From Sulfurovum sp. (GTDB lineage Bacteria > Campylobacterota > Campylobacteria > Campylobacterales > Sulfurovaceae), in contig JALTYW010000087.1 of NCBI GenBank assembly GCA_027046415.1, positions 1 to 15,806 on the forward strand: a DNA stretch of 15,806 bases. Direction: 5' to 3'. Shown one piece after another: positions 1-9,637 of this stretch. The notes under the pieces were generated by a model that did not search any database, was not told the DNA's origin, and worked only from the letters and a program-made list of their open reading frames with translations. The first letter of the stretch is position 1; each line of letters starts with the position of its first letter. A program made the position numbers and the translations under genes.

Positions 1-590
1 CTGGCAATGGCATCCGTATCCTGTACCACCCCTCTGCTGTCACGCCTAACATCCTTGCCTACTTCAAACTGCGGCTTATAGAGGATAAGGATATCGGTTC
101 CATGCTTTGCCAGTGTGTCGATCGCATTGGTAATCTGCAAAATAGAGATAAATGATACATCACAACTGATCACCTCGTAGTCTACTTGCCCCTCAAAGTC
201 ACGGATATCTGTCTGCTCATAGACATTGACTCTCTCGTCCTCTCGCAGTGAGTGGTGAAGCTGATCGCTTCCCACATCGACACAATCAAGCCTACTCACA
301 CCCTGCTCCAGCAGTATTTGGGCAAACCCTCCTGTACTCGATCCTATATCCAAGGCGTTCTTCCCTGCTGTCTCAACAGGATGTTCCTGCAAAAATGCTT
401 CAAGTTTTCGTGCTGCACGGCTTACATAGAATTTGCTGTCCGCTACCTCTACTGTCACTGTCCCATCAATTTTTATTGAAGGTTTTGCCTTTTTACCGTT
501 CACTTTTACCTGCCCCGATTTAATCGCCTCAAGCGCACGGTTCCGGCTTTCGAAGTAGCCCTCTTCAACAAGGTATTTGTCCAGTCTCAT
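1..590 (-). CDS. tlyA: TlyA-type rRNA 2'-O-methyltransferase (C-terminus outside window)
   Basis: This is the first 196 codons of a TlyA-family protein; it runs off the left edge without a stop. Residues 1-60 form an S4 RNA-binding domain (MRLDKYLVEEGYFESRNRALEAI...). An FtsJ/RrmJ-like methyltransferase domain follows, with the SAM-binding motif DIGSSTGGF at 81-89, CDVSFIS at 143-149 and LYKPQFE at 170-176. K62, D144 and K172 fit the catalytic Lys-Asp-Lys of the family; the final Glu should lie beyond the edge. Known members methylate the 2'-O of cytidines in 16S and/or 23S rRNA, which affects capreomycin susceptibility in some species. The ATG at 588-590 is the natural S4-domain start, although its ribosome binding site is weak. 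A TGaTAAAAT promoter lies about 60 bases upstream. In Campylobacter tlyA follows ligA; here a plus-strand gene lies between them. Confidence 0.93.
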   Translation of the reverse strand, partial: MRLDKYLVEEGYFESRNRALEAIKSGQVKVNGKKAKPSIKIDGTVTVEVADSKFYVSRAARKLEAFLQEHPVETAGKNALDIGSSTGGFAQILLEQGVSRLDCVDVGSDQLHHSLREDERVNVYEQTDIRDFEGQVDYEVISCDVSFISILQITNAIDTLAKHGTDILILYKPQFEVGKDVRRDSRGVVQDTDAIA

Positions 591-648
591 CTATGTTACT
601 CTTTTTAACACTTTGTTTCCCTTCACAAGATACGAAGGTTTATGGTGT

Positions 649-657
649 ATTTTATCA
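649..657 (-). promoter_or_regulatory. Extended -10 promoter for tlyA
   Basis: On the minus strand the sequence reads TGaTAAAATacacc, an extended -10 box of the kind used by Campylobacterota sigma-70, where -35 boxes are weak or absent. It would place the transcript start near 642, giving a leader of about 50 bases before tlyA. The ligA promoter carries the same box followed by the same acacc. The call rests on sequence pattern only. Confidence 0.5.
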
Positions 658-720
658 AAAAAGCCATCTATTTCAGGATAATTGCAACCTAAATAGCATT
701 CCCTCCTACCCCTACTGTTT

Positions 721-726
721 TATAAT
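721..726 (+). promoter_or_regulatory. -10 box for the host-attachment-like gene
   Basis: A perfect TATAAT lies 43 bases before the ATG at 770. There is no convincing -35 box at the usual distance. A short inverted repeat, ACTGT (714-718) and ACAGT (731-735), straddles the box and could be an operator, but five-base arms in AT-rich DNA are weak evidence. Confidence 0.45.
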
Positions 727-769
727 ATATACAGTTACAAAAGACTATGATAAAAGAAAGGAGTCAATC

Positions 770-1228
770 ATGCCAAAAAAAATAAAAGTAGGCGACCTGG
801 TCATCACCGCAAGTCTTGGAGAATTGAAAGTCTATGAGGCGAAACCAAGAACCCTTGAAGCCGAAGCAGGGCTGAAAGAACATGAGGTCAAACTCGATCT
901 GGTTACAGCAAAAGATTACATCAATGCACATAAAAAGATCAAAGATATCGTGACAGACGAGGCGGGACGCTTTAAAGGCGGTATTGCCGAAGAGCATAAT
1001 TTGGAGCTGGAGATCAAAAAACGACTCATCGAAGAGATTGCCAATGATATCAATGCAGCAGCCAAAAGATCTGAGGGAAGACTCTTTGTCGCGATCCCGG
1101 AACCGATCGAAAATGAAGTCGATGCACTGCTTGAAAGCAGTACAAAAGCGAAGATCGTCAAGCTGCTTAAGAAAGATTACGTCAAAACAGAGAAGGAAGC
1201 GCTGCTACAGACCTTCAACGAAGCGTAG
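770..1228 (+). CDS. Host-attachment / baeRF family 12-like protein
   Basis: This is a soluble, lysine- and glutamate-rich protein of 152 residues with no signal peptide or membrane segment. Several features resemble the family annotated 'protein required for attachment to host cells', later grouped with bacterial eRF1/Pelota-like proteins (baeRF family 12). These are an N-terminal beta strand region (KVGDLVITASLGELKVYEA, 6-24), a TDEAGRF motif at 62-68, a helix LEIKKRLIEEIANDIN (80-95), then RLFVAIPEPIENEVDALL (104-121) and KDYVKTEKEALLQTF (135-149). The biochemical role of that family is not established, so no function is assigned. The start is the ATG at 770, behind AAGGAG at 758-763; the open frame extends back to 593 but has no such site there. 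It sits on the opposite strand to ligA and tlyA, and its TAG abuts the ligA TAA with no gap. The family assignment is from memory of motif layout and is moderate. Confidence 0.55.
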   Translation: MPKKIKVGDLVITASLGELKVYEAKPRTLEAEAGLKEHEVKLDLVTAKDYINAHKKIKDIVTDEAGRFKGGIAEEHNLELEIKKRLIEEIANDINAAAKRSEGRLFVAIPEPIENEVDALLESSTKAKIVKLLKKDYVKTEKEALLQTFNEA

Positions 1229-4401
<3,173 letters not shown>

Positions 4402-4403
4402 AT

Positions 4404-4922
4404 CTACTCCACTGTCCCGTTTTGATTGCCAAATGTATCACTCGGGATGAAAAGCAGACACAAAAATACCAACAGGTTAAAGCCCTCTGTGATTATGCTC
4501 CCTGTAGATGCATGCATATCACCCGTTGTGGAGAGTGCACCATTAATGTCAGTTACAGCCGCACCGACTGCCATCTGCTGGGAGGGGAAAAGCAGATTGA
4601 GCACGATAGATATAAGGATGATCCCCGCAACCGTTCCCCATGCAGGCAGTCCCATATCACGAATACGTTTTGCCATAATATTGAGATTTGCCACTGTAAG
4701 TGCCATAAAAAAAACAAACATACCCAACAGCAGCAGCAGTCCCATCCCCTCAACGATTGCTTCAGGGTTCATATCAAACATCCCCTCCATACTGCCTCCA
4801 ACCAGCAGGAATGCACCGATAAATATCACCATACCAAGTACCATCAGCAGTACATCATAGCCCAGATAAGGGAGCCTTTTCAACCGTCCGCTTTGCCATT
4901 CACCAAAATAGACCTTCCACAT
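4404..4922 (-). CDS. DUF805 family inner membrane protein
   Basis: A 172-residue membrane protein with predicted transmembrane segments near residues 21-43, 58-80, 94-112 and 147-160. The sequence NIMAKRIRDMGLPAW (81-95), after the second segment, matches the DUF805 signature (N-x-x-AKRxxDxGxxxW). The C-terminus LLFIPSDTFGNQNG fits the typical family ending of a Pro followed by Thr-x-Gly-x-Asn. DUF805 proteins (for example E. coli YhaH/YhaI) have no established function. The loop between segments 3 and 4 (113-146) is long and rich in Ala, Thr and Gly. The ATG at 4920-4922 is preceded by AGGAG at a good distance and by a TATAAT box at 4950-4955. It separates holB from folP, which I recall as direct neighbours in Campylobacter and Helicobacter, so it looks like a lineage-specific addition. 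Confidence 0.8.
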   Translation of the reverse strand: MWKVYFGEWQSGRLKRLPYLGYDVLLMVLGMVIFIGAFLLVGGSMEGMFDMNPEAIVEGMGLLLLLGMFVFFMALTVANLNIMAKRIRDMGLPAWGTVAGIILISIVLNLLFPSQQMAVGAAVTDINGALSTTGDMHASTGSIITEGFNLLVFLCLLFIPSDTFGNQNGTVE

Positions 4923-4949
4923 ATCCGCTCCTTTTGAAATCGTAGGATT

Positions 4950-4955
4950 ATTATA
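4950..4955 (-). promoter_or_regulatory. -10 box for the DUF805-folP transcript
   Basis: A perfect TATAAT on the minus strand, about 28 bases before the DUF805 start codon and within the 58-base gap after holB. Upstream sequence is AT-rich without a clear -35 box. It implies that DUF805-folP can be transcribed apart from the rppH-lysC-hobA-holB group. Confidence 0.55.
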
Positions 4956-4980
4956 GTATAAAATTTGAACTTTGAGTAGA

Positions 4981-5607
4981 TTATTTGCGTTTTCGTGCCA
5001 ACAGCTTCAGCAAAAGCGTGTTGAGCACAAACTGCGGCGGAGAGCCGACATCGAGTGCAGTGTAGGCGTTGGAGAAGAGTATCAGGGTCTTTTCGTCCAG
5101 ATCGAACTTCTGTGACTGTATCGCCTCTTTGGCGATACGCTCTACAATATGTTTCATTGTTTTTGCATCGGTTCGTTTATGGGTCTGGACAAAATCATAC
5201 ACACTTGCAAGGCTCAGCTGTGCCACATCCAGTTCCAGTGCCTCTTCTTCAATCTCCTCAGAGAGTACTCTCACCGGCAGACGGGAGCGTATGGTAGCAA
5301 GAATGGTCGATTTGGCAGGAGTAATGAGGATAAATACTGTTTTGGCAGGCGGTTCTTCTATGACCTTGAGCAGTTTGTTTTGGACAATGGGTGAAAAGCT
5401 CTTTGCCGCAAGGATGATGATGGTGGTCTCTTCGCTGGCGATGTAGGCTTTTTCGATCGCCAGTTTGGCATCTTCTACCTTGAAACTGTCATCTTTTGGG
5501 TCAAGTTTGACAATTTCTACAAACCGTTCTGTCGTTCTCAGTGATTTGAGCGCTTCGATGGTGCCGGGGATATCACTGCTGATAAGTACTTGGCTGTGCA
5601 GCGTCAT
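4981..5607 (-). CDS. holB: DNA polymerase III delta-prime subunit, short form
   Basis: A 208-residue protein resembling the AAA+-like region of clamp-loader delta-prime. Visible features are a delta-prime type segment IIILAAKSFSPIVQNKLLKVIEEPPAKTVFILIT (about residues 63-96), including the LLKxIEEPP motif conserved in DnaX/HolB proteins, and TIRSRLP in the sensor region. No Walker A motif is visible, as expected for delta-prime. It is much shorter than E. coli HolB (334 residues); H. pylori HolB is also short, from memory about 220, so this is normal for the group. The frame stays open to a TTG at 5634 overlapping hobA, but the ATG at 5605-5607, one base after the hobA stop (TGAgATG), is the better start by coupling. 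It probably acts in loading the beta clamp onto DNA. Confidence 0.88.
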   Translation of the reverse strand: MTLHSQVLISSDIPGTIEALKSLRTTERFVEIVKLDPKDDSFKVEDAKLAIEKAYIASEETTIIILAAKSFSPIVQNKLLKVIEEPPAKTVFILITPAKSTILATIRSRLPVRVLSEEIEEEALELDVAQLSLASVYDFVQTHKRTDAKTMKHIVERIAKEAIQSQKFDLDEKTLILFSNAYTALDVGSPPQFVLNTLLLKLLARKRK

Positions 5608-5608
5608 C

Positions 5609-6154
5609 TCAATGCTCAAGGTCGAGTTCTCCAAAGAGCGCTTCAGAGAGCGTCATGTCAAACAGTTTGTAGAGTTGAAGCAGTTTGATATCGAGCATCT
5701 CATCACTGCTTCGGAGTGCAAAACTGTTCTCCACCTCCTCATCCATGATCCACAAAAAGCTGTCACTGCTTCGGTAGGCAAGTTTGGTAAAGGGGTGGTC
5801 GCCTTTCCCGATATACCAGATAAAATAGCCATTTGGGAAAGAGATATCCAGCATATCTTCAAGCAGTTGCAAATCCTGCGTAGAAGAGAATGCACCAACA
5901 TGGGGGAACATATCTGTTAATGGAAAAATCGGCAGAAGCGGTCTGTTTTTTGAAAGGGTATTGGTATTTTCAAGGATGTATTTTCCAAACCACTTTCGGG
6001 GTACATCGGTCAGAAGCAGAACACTTTTGCCTTCCAGTATCTGTGTCACTGCGCTCTTGGCAAGCGGTGCCCACTCATAACGATACTCTTCCATCCACGA
6101 GAAGCAGTCCTCCTCACGGATGGTCTCAAGTGTCCACTTCAGAAGCTGCTGCAT
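5609..6154 (-). CDS. hobA: HobA, DnaA-binding initiation regulator
   Basis: A 181-residue protein matching the Campylobacterota-specific HobA family. The N-terminal LLKWTLETIREE and FSWMEEYRYEWAPLA (18-32), and the central GYFIWYIGKGDHPFTKLAYRSSDSFLWIMDEEV, fit my recollection of the family. HobA of H. pylori forms a tetramer that binds domain I of DnaA and promotes its assembly at oriC, acting as a structural counterpart of E. coli DiaA. The position between lysC and holB is the same as in H. pylori and C. jejuni. Two bases separate it from the lysC stop, and one base separates it from the holB start. It is a strong taxonomic marker for this window. Confidence 0.9.
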   Translation of the reverse strand: MQQLLKWTLETIREEDCFSWMEEYRYEWAPLAKSAVTQILEGKSVLLLTDVPRKWFGKYILENTNTLSKNRPLLPIFPLTDMFPHVGAFSSTQDLQLLEDMLDISFPNGYFIWYIGKGDHPFTKLAYRSSDSFLWIMDEEVENSFALRSSDEMLDIKLLQLYKLFDMTLSEALFGELDLEH

Positions 6155-6156
6155 GG

Positions 6157-7362
6157 CTACTTGTCTAACTCGTATGCGTCATGCAGTGTACGGATGGCAA
6201 GTTCACCGTACTTTTCATCGATAATCATAGAGACTTTGATCTCGGAGGTGGAGATCATCTGAATATTGATGTTGTTTCCTGCCAGTGCATTGAAAGCTTT
6301 TGCTGCAACACCGGAGTGTGACTTCATCCCTACACCGACAACAGAAACTTTGCAGACATTCTCATCATAGTCCGCACCTTCAATATCATGGTCGAACGAC
6401 TCTACCACACGCTTCGCATTTTCCAATTCACTCTGCGGTACAGTAAAGCCAAGGTTGGTTTTGCCGTCAGTGCCAACGTTTTGGATGATCATATCGACAT
6501 TGATGTTCTCGTCAGCAAGCTTTGTAAAGATCTCCGCTGCAATGCCCGGTCTGTCCGAAACCCCTCTGAGTGTTACACGTGCCTGATTTTTATCCAGTAC
6601 CACACCACTTACCAAAACCTCTTCCATATTGTCACTCTCCTCTGTAATTAATGTCCCTTCATTCTCTGTAAAACTGCTCTTTGCGTAGAGTTTCACACCA
6701 AGCTTTTTTGCCAGTTCAACCGAACGGTTCTGCAACACTTTTGCACCAAGGCTTGAAAGTTCAAGCATCTCATCGTAGCTGATCGTATCAAGCTTCTTCG
6801 CTTTGGGTTCTATGCGTGGATCGGTCGTATAAATACCGTCTACATCACTGTAGATCTCACACTGGTCGGCATGGAGCGCACCGGCAAGTGCCACGGCAGA
6901 AAGGTCTGAACCTCCGCGTCCAAGTGTCGTCACCGAACCGTCTTTGTTCACGCCCTGAAATCCTGCAACGATCACGATCTTGCCCTCACCGATGGCTTTT
7001 TGCATTGCGGTAGGATCGATCTTTTCAATACGTGCATAGGTATGCAGGTCATCGGTAACGATACCCGCCTGACGTCCCGTCATAGCAACTGCGTCATACC
7101 CTTTTGCCTGCAGCGCAATGGAGAGCAGCGCCGCTGTTACACGTTCTCCAGAACTCAGCAACATATCCATCTCTTTTTTGGCGGGGTTCTTGCTGAAGTG
7201 CTCCGCATAGGAGATGAGCTTGTTGGTCTCACCGCTCATAGCAGAGACTACAACGACAAGATCTTTCCCCTCATCTCTTGCTTTTGCTACACGGTTGGCG
7301 ACATTTTCGATACGGTCGAGGTCTCCGACACTTGTACCGCCATATTTCTGTACTACTAACAT
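6157..7362 (-). CDS. lysC: Aspartate kinase
   Basis: A 401-residue aspartokinase, which phosphorylates aspartate as the first step to lysine, threonine, methionine and diaminopimelate. The catalytic domain shows VQKYGGTSVG (4-13), SAMSGETNKL, MLLSSGERVTAALLS, TLGRGGSDLSAVALAGAL and the ATP-site segment YSDVDGIYTTDPRI. Two C-terminal ACT domains follow from about residue 265 (RVTLRGVSDRPGIAAEIF and VSVVGVGMKSHSGVAAKAF), the usual sites of feedback control by lysine and/or threonine; specificity cannot be read here. The ATG at 7360-7362 lies one base after the rppH stop, with an AAGGA-like site inside rppH, so translation is probably coupled. It is the second gene of the minus-strand operon. 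Confidence 0.98.
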   Translation of the reverse strand: MLVVQKYGGTSVGDLDRIENVANRVAKARDEGKDLVVVVSAMSGETNKLISYAEHFSKNPAKKEMDMLLSSGERVTAALLSIALQAKGYDAVAMTGRQAGIVTDDLHTYARIEKIDPTAMQKAIGEGKIVIVAGFQGVNKDGSVTTLGRGGSDLSAVALAGALHADQCEIYSDVDGIYTTDPRIEPKAKKLDTISYDEMLELSSLGAKVLQNRSVELAKKLGVKLYAKSSFTENEGTLITEESDNMEEVLVSGVVLDKNQARVTLRGVSDRPGIAAEIFTKLADENINVDMIIQNVGTDGKTNLGFTVPQSELENAKRVVESFDHDIEGADYDENVCKVSVVGVGMKSHSGVAAKAFNALAGNNINIQMISTSEIKVSMIIDEKYGELAIRTLHDAYELDK

Positions 7363-7363
7363 C

Positions 7364-7837
7364 CTAAATCAATCCTTCCTGAATAAAATAGTCTATTACT
7401 CTGCGGTAAACCTTCCGCTTGAAGTAGGTCACCTTCTTAAACAATTCATCATACGCTACGAACTCATACTCTTCAAACTCCGGTATCTCGTACGCATTGA
7501 GGTCTATTTTGGCATCCTCCTTGAGACGTACCAGAAAATATTTCTGTGTCTGTCCGTCATAGGGGTAGCACTTGCCGCGTGCTACTTTCGGGAAATCGTA
7601 GGTGATCCACTCGGGATACTCTCCGAGTATCTCCACATTGTTACATCCGATCTCTTCGAGAAGTTCCCGTTTGAGCGCCTCTTCGGGAGTTTCCCCCTCG
7701 TCAATTCCTCCCTGAGGGAACTGCCATGCGTTTTTGATATCACTTCTGTGTGCGACAAAGAATTCACACTTTTCCGGATATTTTGAAGAGAGTATGACCG
7801 CAGCGACATTTGGGCGATAACGCTTTTTTTTCTGCAT
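7364..7837 (-). CDS. rppH: RNA pyrophosphohydrolase, Nudix family
   Basis: A 157-residue Nudix hydrolase of the RppH type. The N-terminal [10 protein letters not shown] is followed by [12 protein letters not shown] and a full Nudix box from G43 to C65 (G-x5-E-x7-RELLEEIG). Near the C-terminus, [17 protein letters not shown] fits RppH. The enzyme removes pyrophosphate from mRNA 5' ends and so starts decay; the H. pylori enzyme (formerly 'invasion protein') has this activity. The frame opens at a TTG (7843), but the ATG at 7835-7837 is preferred because GAAGATGAG lies at a usable distance from it and too close to the TTG. It heads the lysC-hobA-holB operon and is divergent from hemW. Confidence 0.93.
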   Translation of the reverse strand: MQKKKRYRPNVAAVILSSKYPEKCEFFVAHRSDIKNAWQFPQGGIDEGETPEEALKRELLEEIGCNNVEILGEYPEWITYDFPKVARGKCYPYDGQTQKYFLVRLKEDAKIDLNAYEIPEFEEYEFVAYDELFKKVTYFKRKVYRRVIDYFIQEGLI

Positions 7838-7859
7838 ATTCAATACTCATCTTCGGTAA

Positions 7860-7865
7860 ATTTTA
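7860..7865 (-). promoter_or_regulatory. -10 box for the rppH-lysC-hobA-holB operon
   Basis: The minus strand reads TATAAAAT (core TAAAAT at 7860-7865), about 23 bases before the rppH ATG, giving a very short leader. No -35 box is evident. It faces the hemW promoter across the 85-base hairpin. Confidence 0.5.
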
Positions 7866-7893
7866 TAGAAACCTCAAAATAACTGCTGACAGA

Positions 7894-7978
7894 GGTTTCA
7901 CTCGATGGCGACAAAGGAGCACTCAACCCATGAAATGGGCGCTTGCGTTTGCGACTGCCAGAGCTATCGGGTGAAACC
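7894..7978 (+). repeat. 85-base hairpin in the divergent intergenic region
   Basis: A 16-base arm at 7894-7909 (GGTTTCACTCGATGGC) pairs with 7963-7978 (GCTATCGGGTGAAACC). Fourteen positions are Watson-Crick, and the other two would be G-U pairs if the plus strand were RNA, but A-C mismatches on the minus strand. Inside is a second perfect stem, CCCAT (7927-7931) and ATGGG (7935-7939), with a GAA loop. It lies between the rppH and hemW promoters and belongs to neither predicted leader. It is richer in GC than the flanks. It could be a dispersed palindromic repeat or a small structured RNA. The structure is seen directly; its role is unknown. Confidence 0.7.
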
Positions 7979-8046
7979 GGCAATTTTTCGAAGGATTCCA
8001 AATAATATTTAGAGACATCCTCTTAAATTTCTGATATGATTCTATC

Positions 8047-8052
8047 TAAAAT
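8047..8052 (+). promoter_or_regulatory. -10 box for hemW
   Basis: TAAAATacc lies 30 bases before the TTG start of hemW, giving a predicted leader of about 24 bases that contains the GAGG site at 8075-8078. A second box-like TATGAT lies at 8035-8040. The choice between them is uncertain. Confidence 0.45.
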
Positions 8053-8082
8053 ACCATTACAGCCATTTGAAAAAGAGGAATT

Positions 8083-9138
8083 TTGTTAGCCTATATCCAT
8101 ATCCCCTACTGTGACTCCAAGTGCCACTACTGCAGCTTCAACTCCTATGTCGACCGCTTCGACACACGCAAGGCCTACATGGAGGCGCTTGTTCGGCAGC
8201 TTGCCTTTGAACTGGAGCGTTTTGAAGCAACTCCCGGCAGCATCGAAACCCTCTTTATCGGCGGCGGTACCCCCTCTACGGTCGACCCACGGCTATATGA
8301 ACCGATCTTTGCACTGCTTGCACCCTACCTTCAAAAAGGTGCAGAGATCACCACCGAAGCCAATCCGAACTCAGCCTCAAAAAACTGGCTTGCAGGGATG
8401 CAGGCACTGGGGGTCAACCGCATCAGTTTCGGTGTACAGAGCTTCCATGCCGACAAACTCAAGGCACTGGGTCGTGCACATTCACCAAGACAGGCGATAG
8501 AGGCAGTCGAGAGAGCACACCAACTCGGCATCGAACACCTCTCCATAGACCTGATCTACAACTACAGGGGCGACACGACCACACTGCTTCAAAACGACAT
8601 CGACACTGCATTCTCTCTGCCCATCGACCACATCTCCGCTTATGAACTGACCATCGAAGAGAAGACGGTATTTGCACAGACACCCGAAGTCAGACAGGAG
8701 AATGATACACTGGCGTTTTATGTTGCCGAACAGATCACATCACGCGGTTTTTCACACTACGAAATCTCAAATTTCGGTACCTACCAGAGCAGCCACAACA
8801 AAGGCTACTGGGCACTCAAAGACTACATCGGCGCGGGTGCAGGTGCGGTCGGATTTCTGAAAAACAGACGCTTCTACCCCCATACGGACATAGAAGCCTA
8901 TATCGCTGATCCGCTCACCATACGGACAGAACTACTCAGTTCGGAAAATCTGCTGACAGAAACGATCTTTCTTGGTCTGCGAAGTACTTTGGGGGTTGAA
9001 AGCGGCACACTCCCCAAGCCTATGTATGAAAGGGCTCAGAGTCTTGTTGACGAGGGCAAACTAACGCAGCAGGGCACCCGTTTTTACAATCCGAACTTTT
9101 TTCTTGCCGATGCCCTTGCACTCTACATTTTAGAATAA
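8083..9138 (+). CDS. hemW: HemW-type radical SAM heme chaperone (HemN-like)
   Basis: A 351-residue radical SAM protein. The N-terminus AYIHIPYCDSKCHYCSFNSY carries the 4Fe-4S cluster ligands Cys10, Cys14 and Cys17 (Cx3Cx2C), followed by FIGGGTPST (58-66) and RISFGVQSFHADKLKALGR. The fourth cysteine and long N-terminal arm of true coproporphyrinogen dehydrogenase HemN are absent, which points to HemW, a heme-binding protein thought to deliver heme to respiratory enzymes. Such genes are often annotated hemN, and the C. jejuni equivalent at this locus has that label. Translation starts at TTG (8083), supported by GAGG at 8075-8078; there is no in-frame ATG before the cluster motif. It is divergent from rppH and is followed by tatB after 37 bases. 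Confidence 0.9.
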   Translation: MLAYIHIPYCDSKCHYCSFNSYVDRFDTRKAYMEALVRQLAFELERFEATPGSIETLFIGGGTPSTVDPRLYEPIFALLAPYLQKGAEITTEANPNSASKNWLAGMQALGVNRISFGVQSFHADKLKALGRAHSPRQAIEAVERAHQLGIEHLSIDLIYNYRGDTTTLLQNDIDTAFSLPIDHISAYELTIEEKTVFAQTPEVRQENDTLAFYVAEQITSRGFSHYEISNFGTYQSSHNKGYWALKDYIGAGAGAVGFLKNRRFYPHTDIEAYIADPLTIRTELLSSENLLTETIFLGLRSTLGVESGTLPKPMYERAQSLVDEGKLTQQGTRFYNPNFFLADALALYILE

Positions 9139-9140
9139 AG

Positions 9141-9149
9141 TGATAAAAT
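9141..9149 (+). promoter_or_regulatory. Extended -10 promoter for tatBC-queA
   Basis: TGaTAAAATaca begins two bases after the hemW stop codon. It predicts a transcript start near 9156 and a 20-base leader before tatB that contains GAAGG. The core is identical to the tlyA promoter. It gives tatB-tatC-queA-nlpC a possible transcript of their own. Confidence 0.55.
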
Positions 9150-9175
9150 ACAAATAAAAATTTTGAAGGCTGTCT

Positions 9176-9637
9176 ATGTTTGGCATCGGATTTACCGAAT
9201 TACTGCTCATTGCGATCATAGCCATTTTGTTTTTGGGGCCGGACAAGCTTCCCGAAGCGATGGTACAGATTGCCAAATTTTTCAAAAGTGTCAAAAGAAC
9301 CGTCAATGATGCGAAGAGTTCTCTGGAAGAGGAGATGCGCATTGCCGACCTGAAAGAGGAGGCACTCAGCTATAAACAGCAGCTTGACAGTGCTACCAGC
9401 GAGCTTCAGGGCTTCAAAAACATCTCCATGGATGACATTCTCGATGAACCTGCTGTCATTGAAGAGAAACCGGCATCGGGCACCTTCAAACAAAAGAGCC
9501 CCTATGCCGACGAAAACCCGACTGCAACACAGGTAGAACCCAAAATGGAGAGTGTGACACTTAAGAAAAAAGAGAGAACCTTCCTTACCACAGAGAAAGA
9601 GGCAACACCCGATGACAAAAGTGAGGACAAAGCCTGA
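9176..9637 (+). CDS. tatB: Sec-independent translocase subunit TatB
   Basis: A 153-residue protein with the TatA/B layout: MFGIGFTELLLIAIIAILFLGPDKLPE gives one N-terminal transmembrane helix with Glu8, the Gly-Pro hinge at 21-22, an amphipathic helix (about 26-60) and a long charged cytoplasmic tail. Glu8 and the start MFGIGFTEL resemble E. coli TatB (MFDIGFSEL), and the adjacent tatC agrees. TatB with TatC forms the receptor for folded substrates carrying twin-arginine signal peptides. A GAAGG site precedes the ATG at 9176. Its stop overlaps the tatC start by one base (TGATG). tatA is not in this window. Confidence 0.93.
   Translation: MFGIGFTELLLIAIIAILFLGPDKLPEAMVQIAKFFKSVKRTVNDAKSSLEEEMRIADLKEEALSYKQQLDSATSELQGFKNISMDDILDEPAVIEEKPASGTFKQKSPYADENPTATQVEPKMESVTLKKKERTFLTTEKEATPDDKSEDKA

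Noticed and set aside
5608..5634. A TTG start for holB at 5634, overlapping hobA.
   Set aside because: The ATG at 5607, one base after the hobA stop, is a stronger codon and follows the tight-junction pattern of this operon.
7894..7978. The 85-base hairpin as a tRNA, because of its length and closing stem.
   Set aside because: The outer stem is 16 continuous base pairs, and there is no T-arm consensus, D-arm or CCA-adjacent layout.
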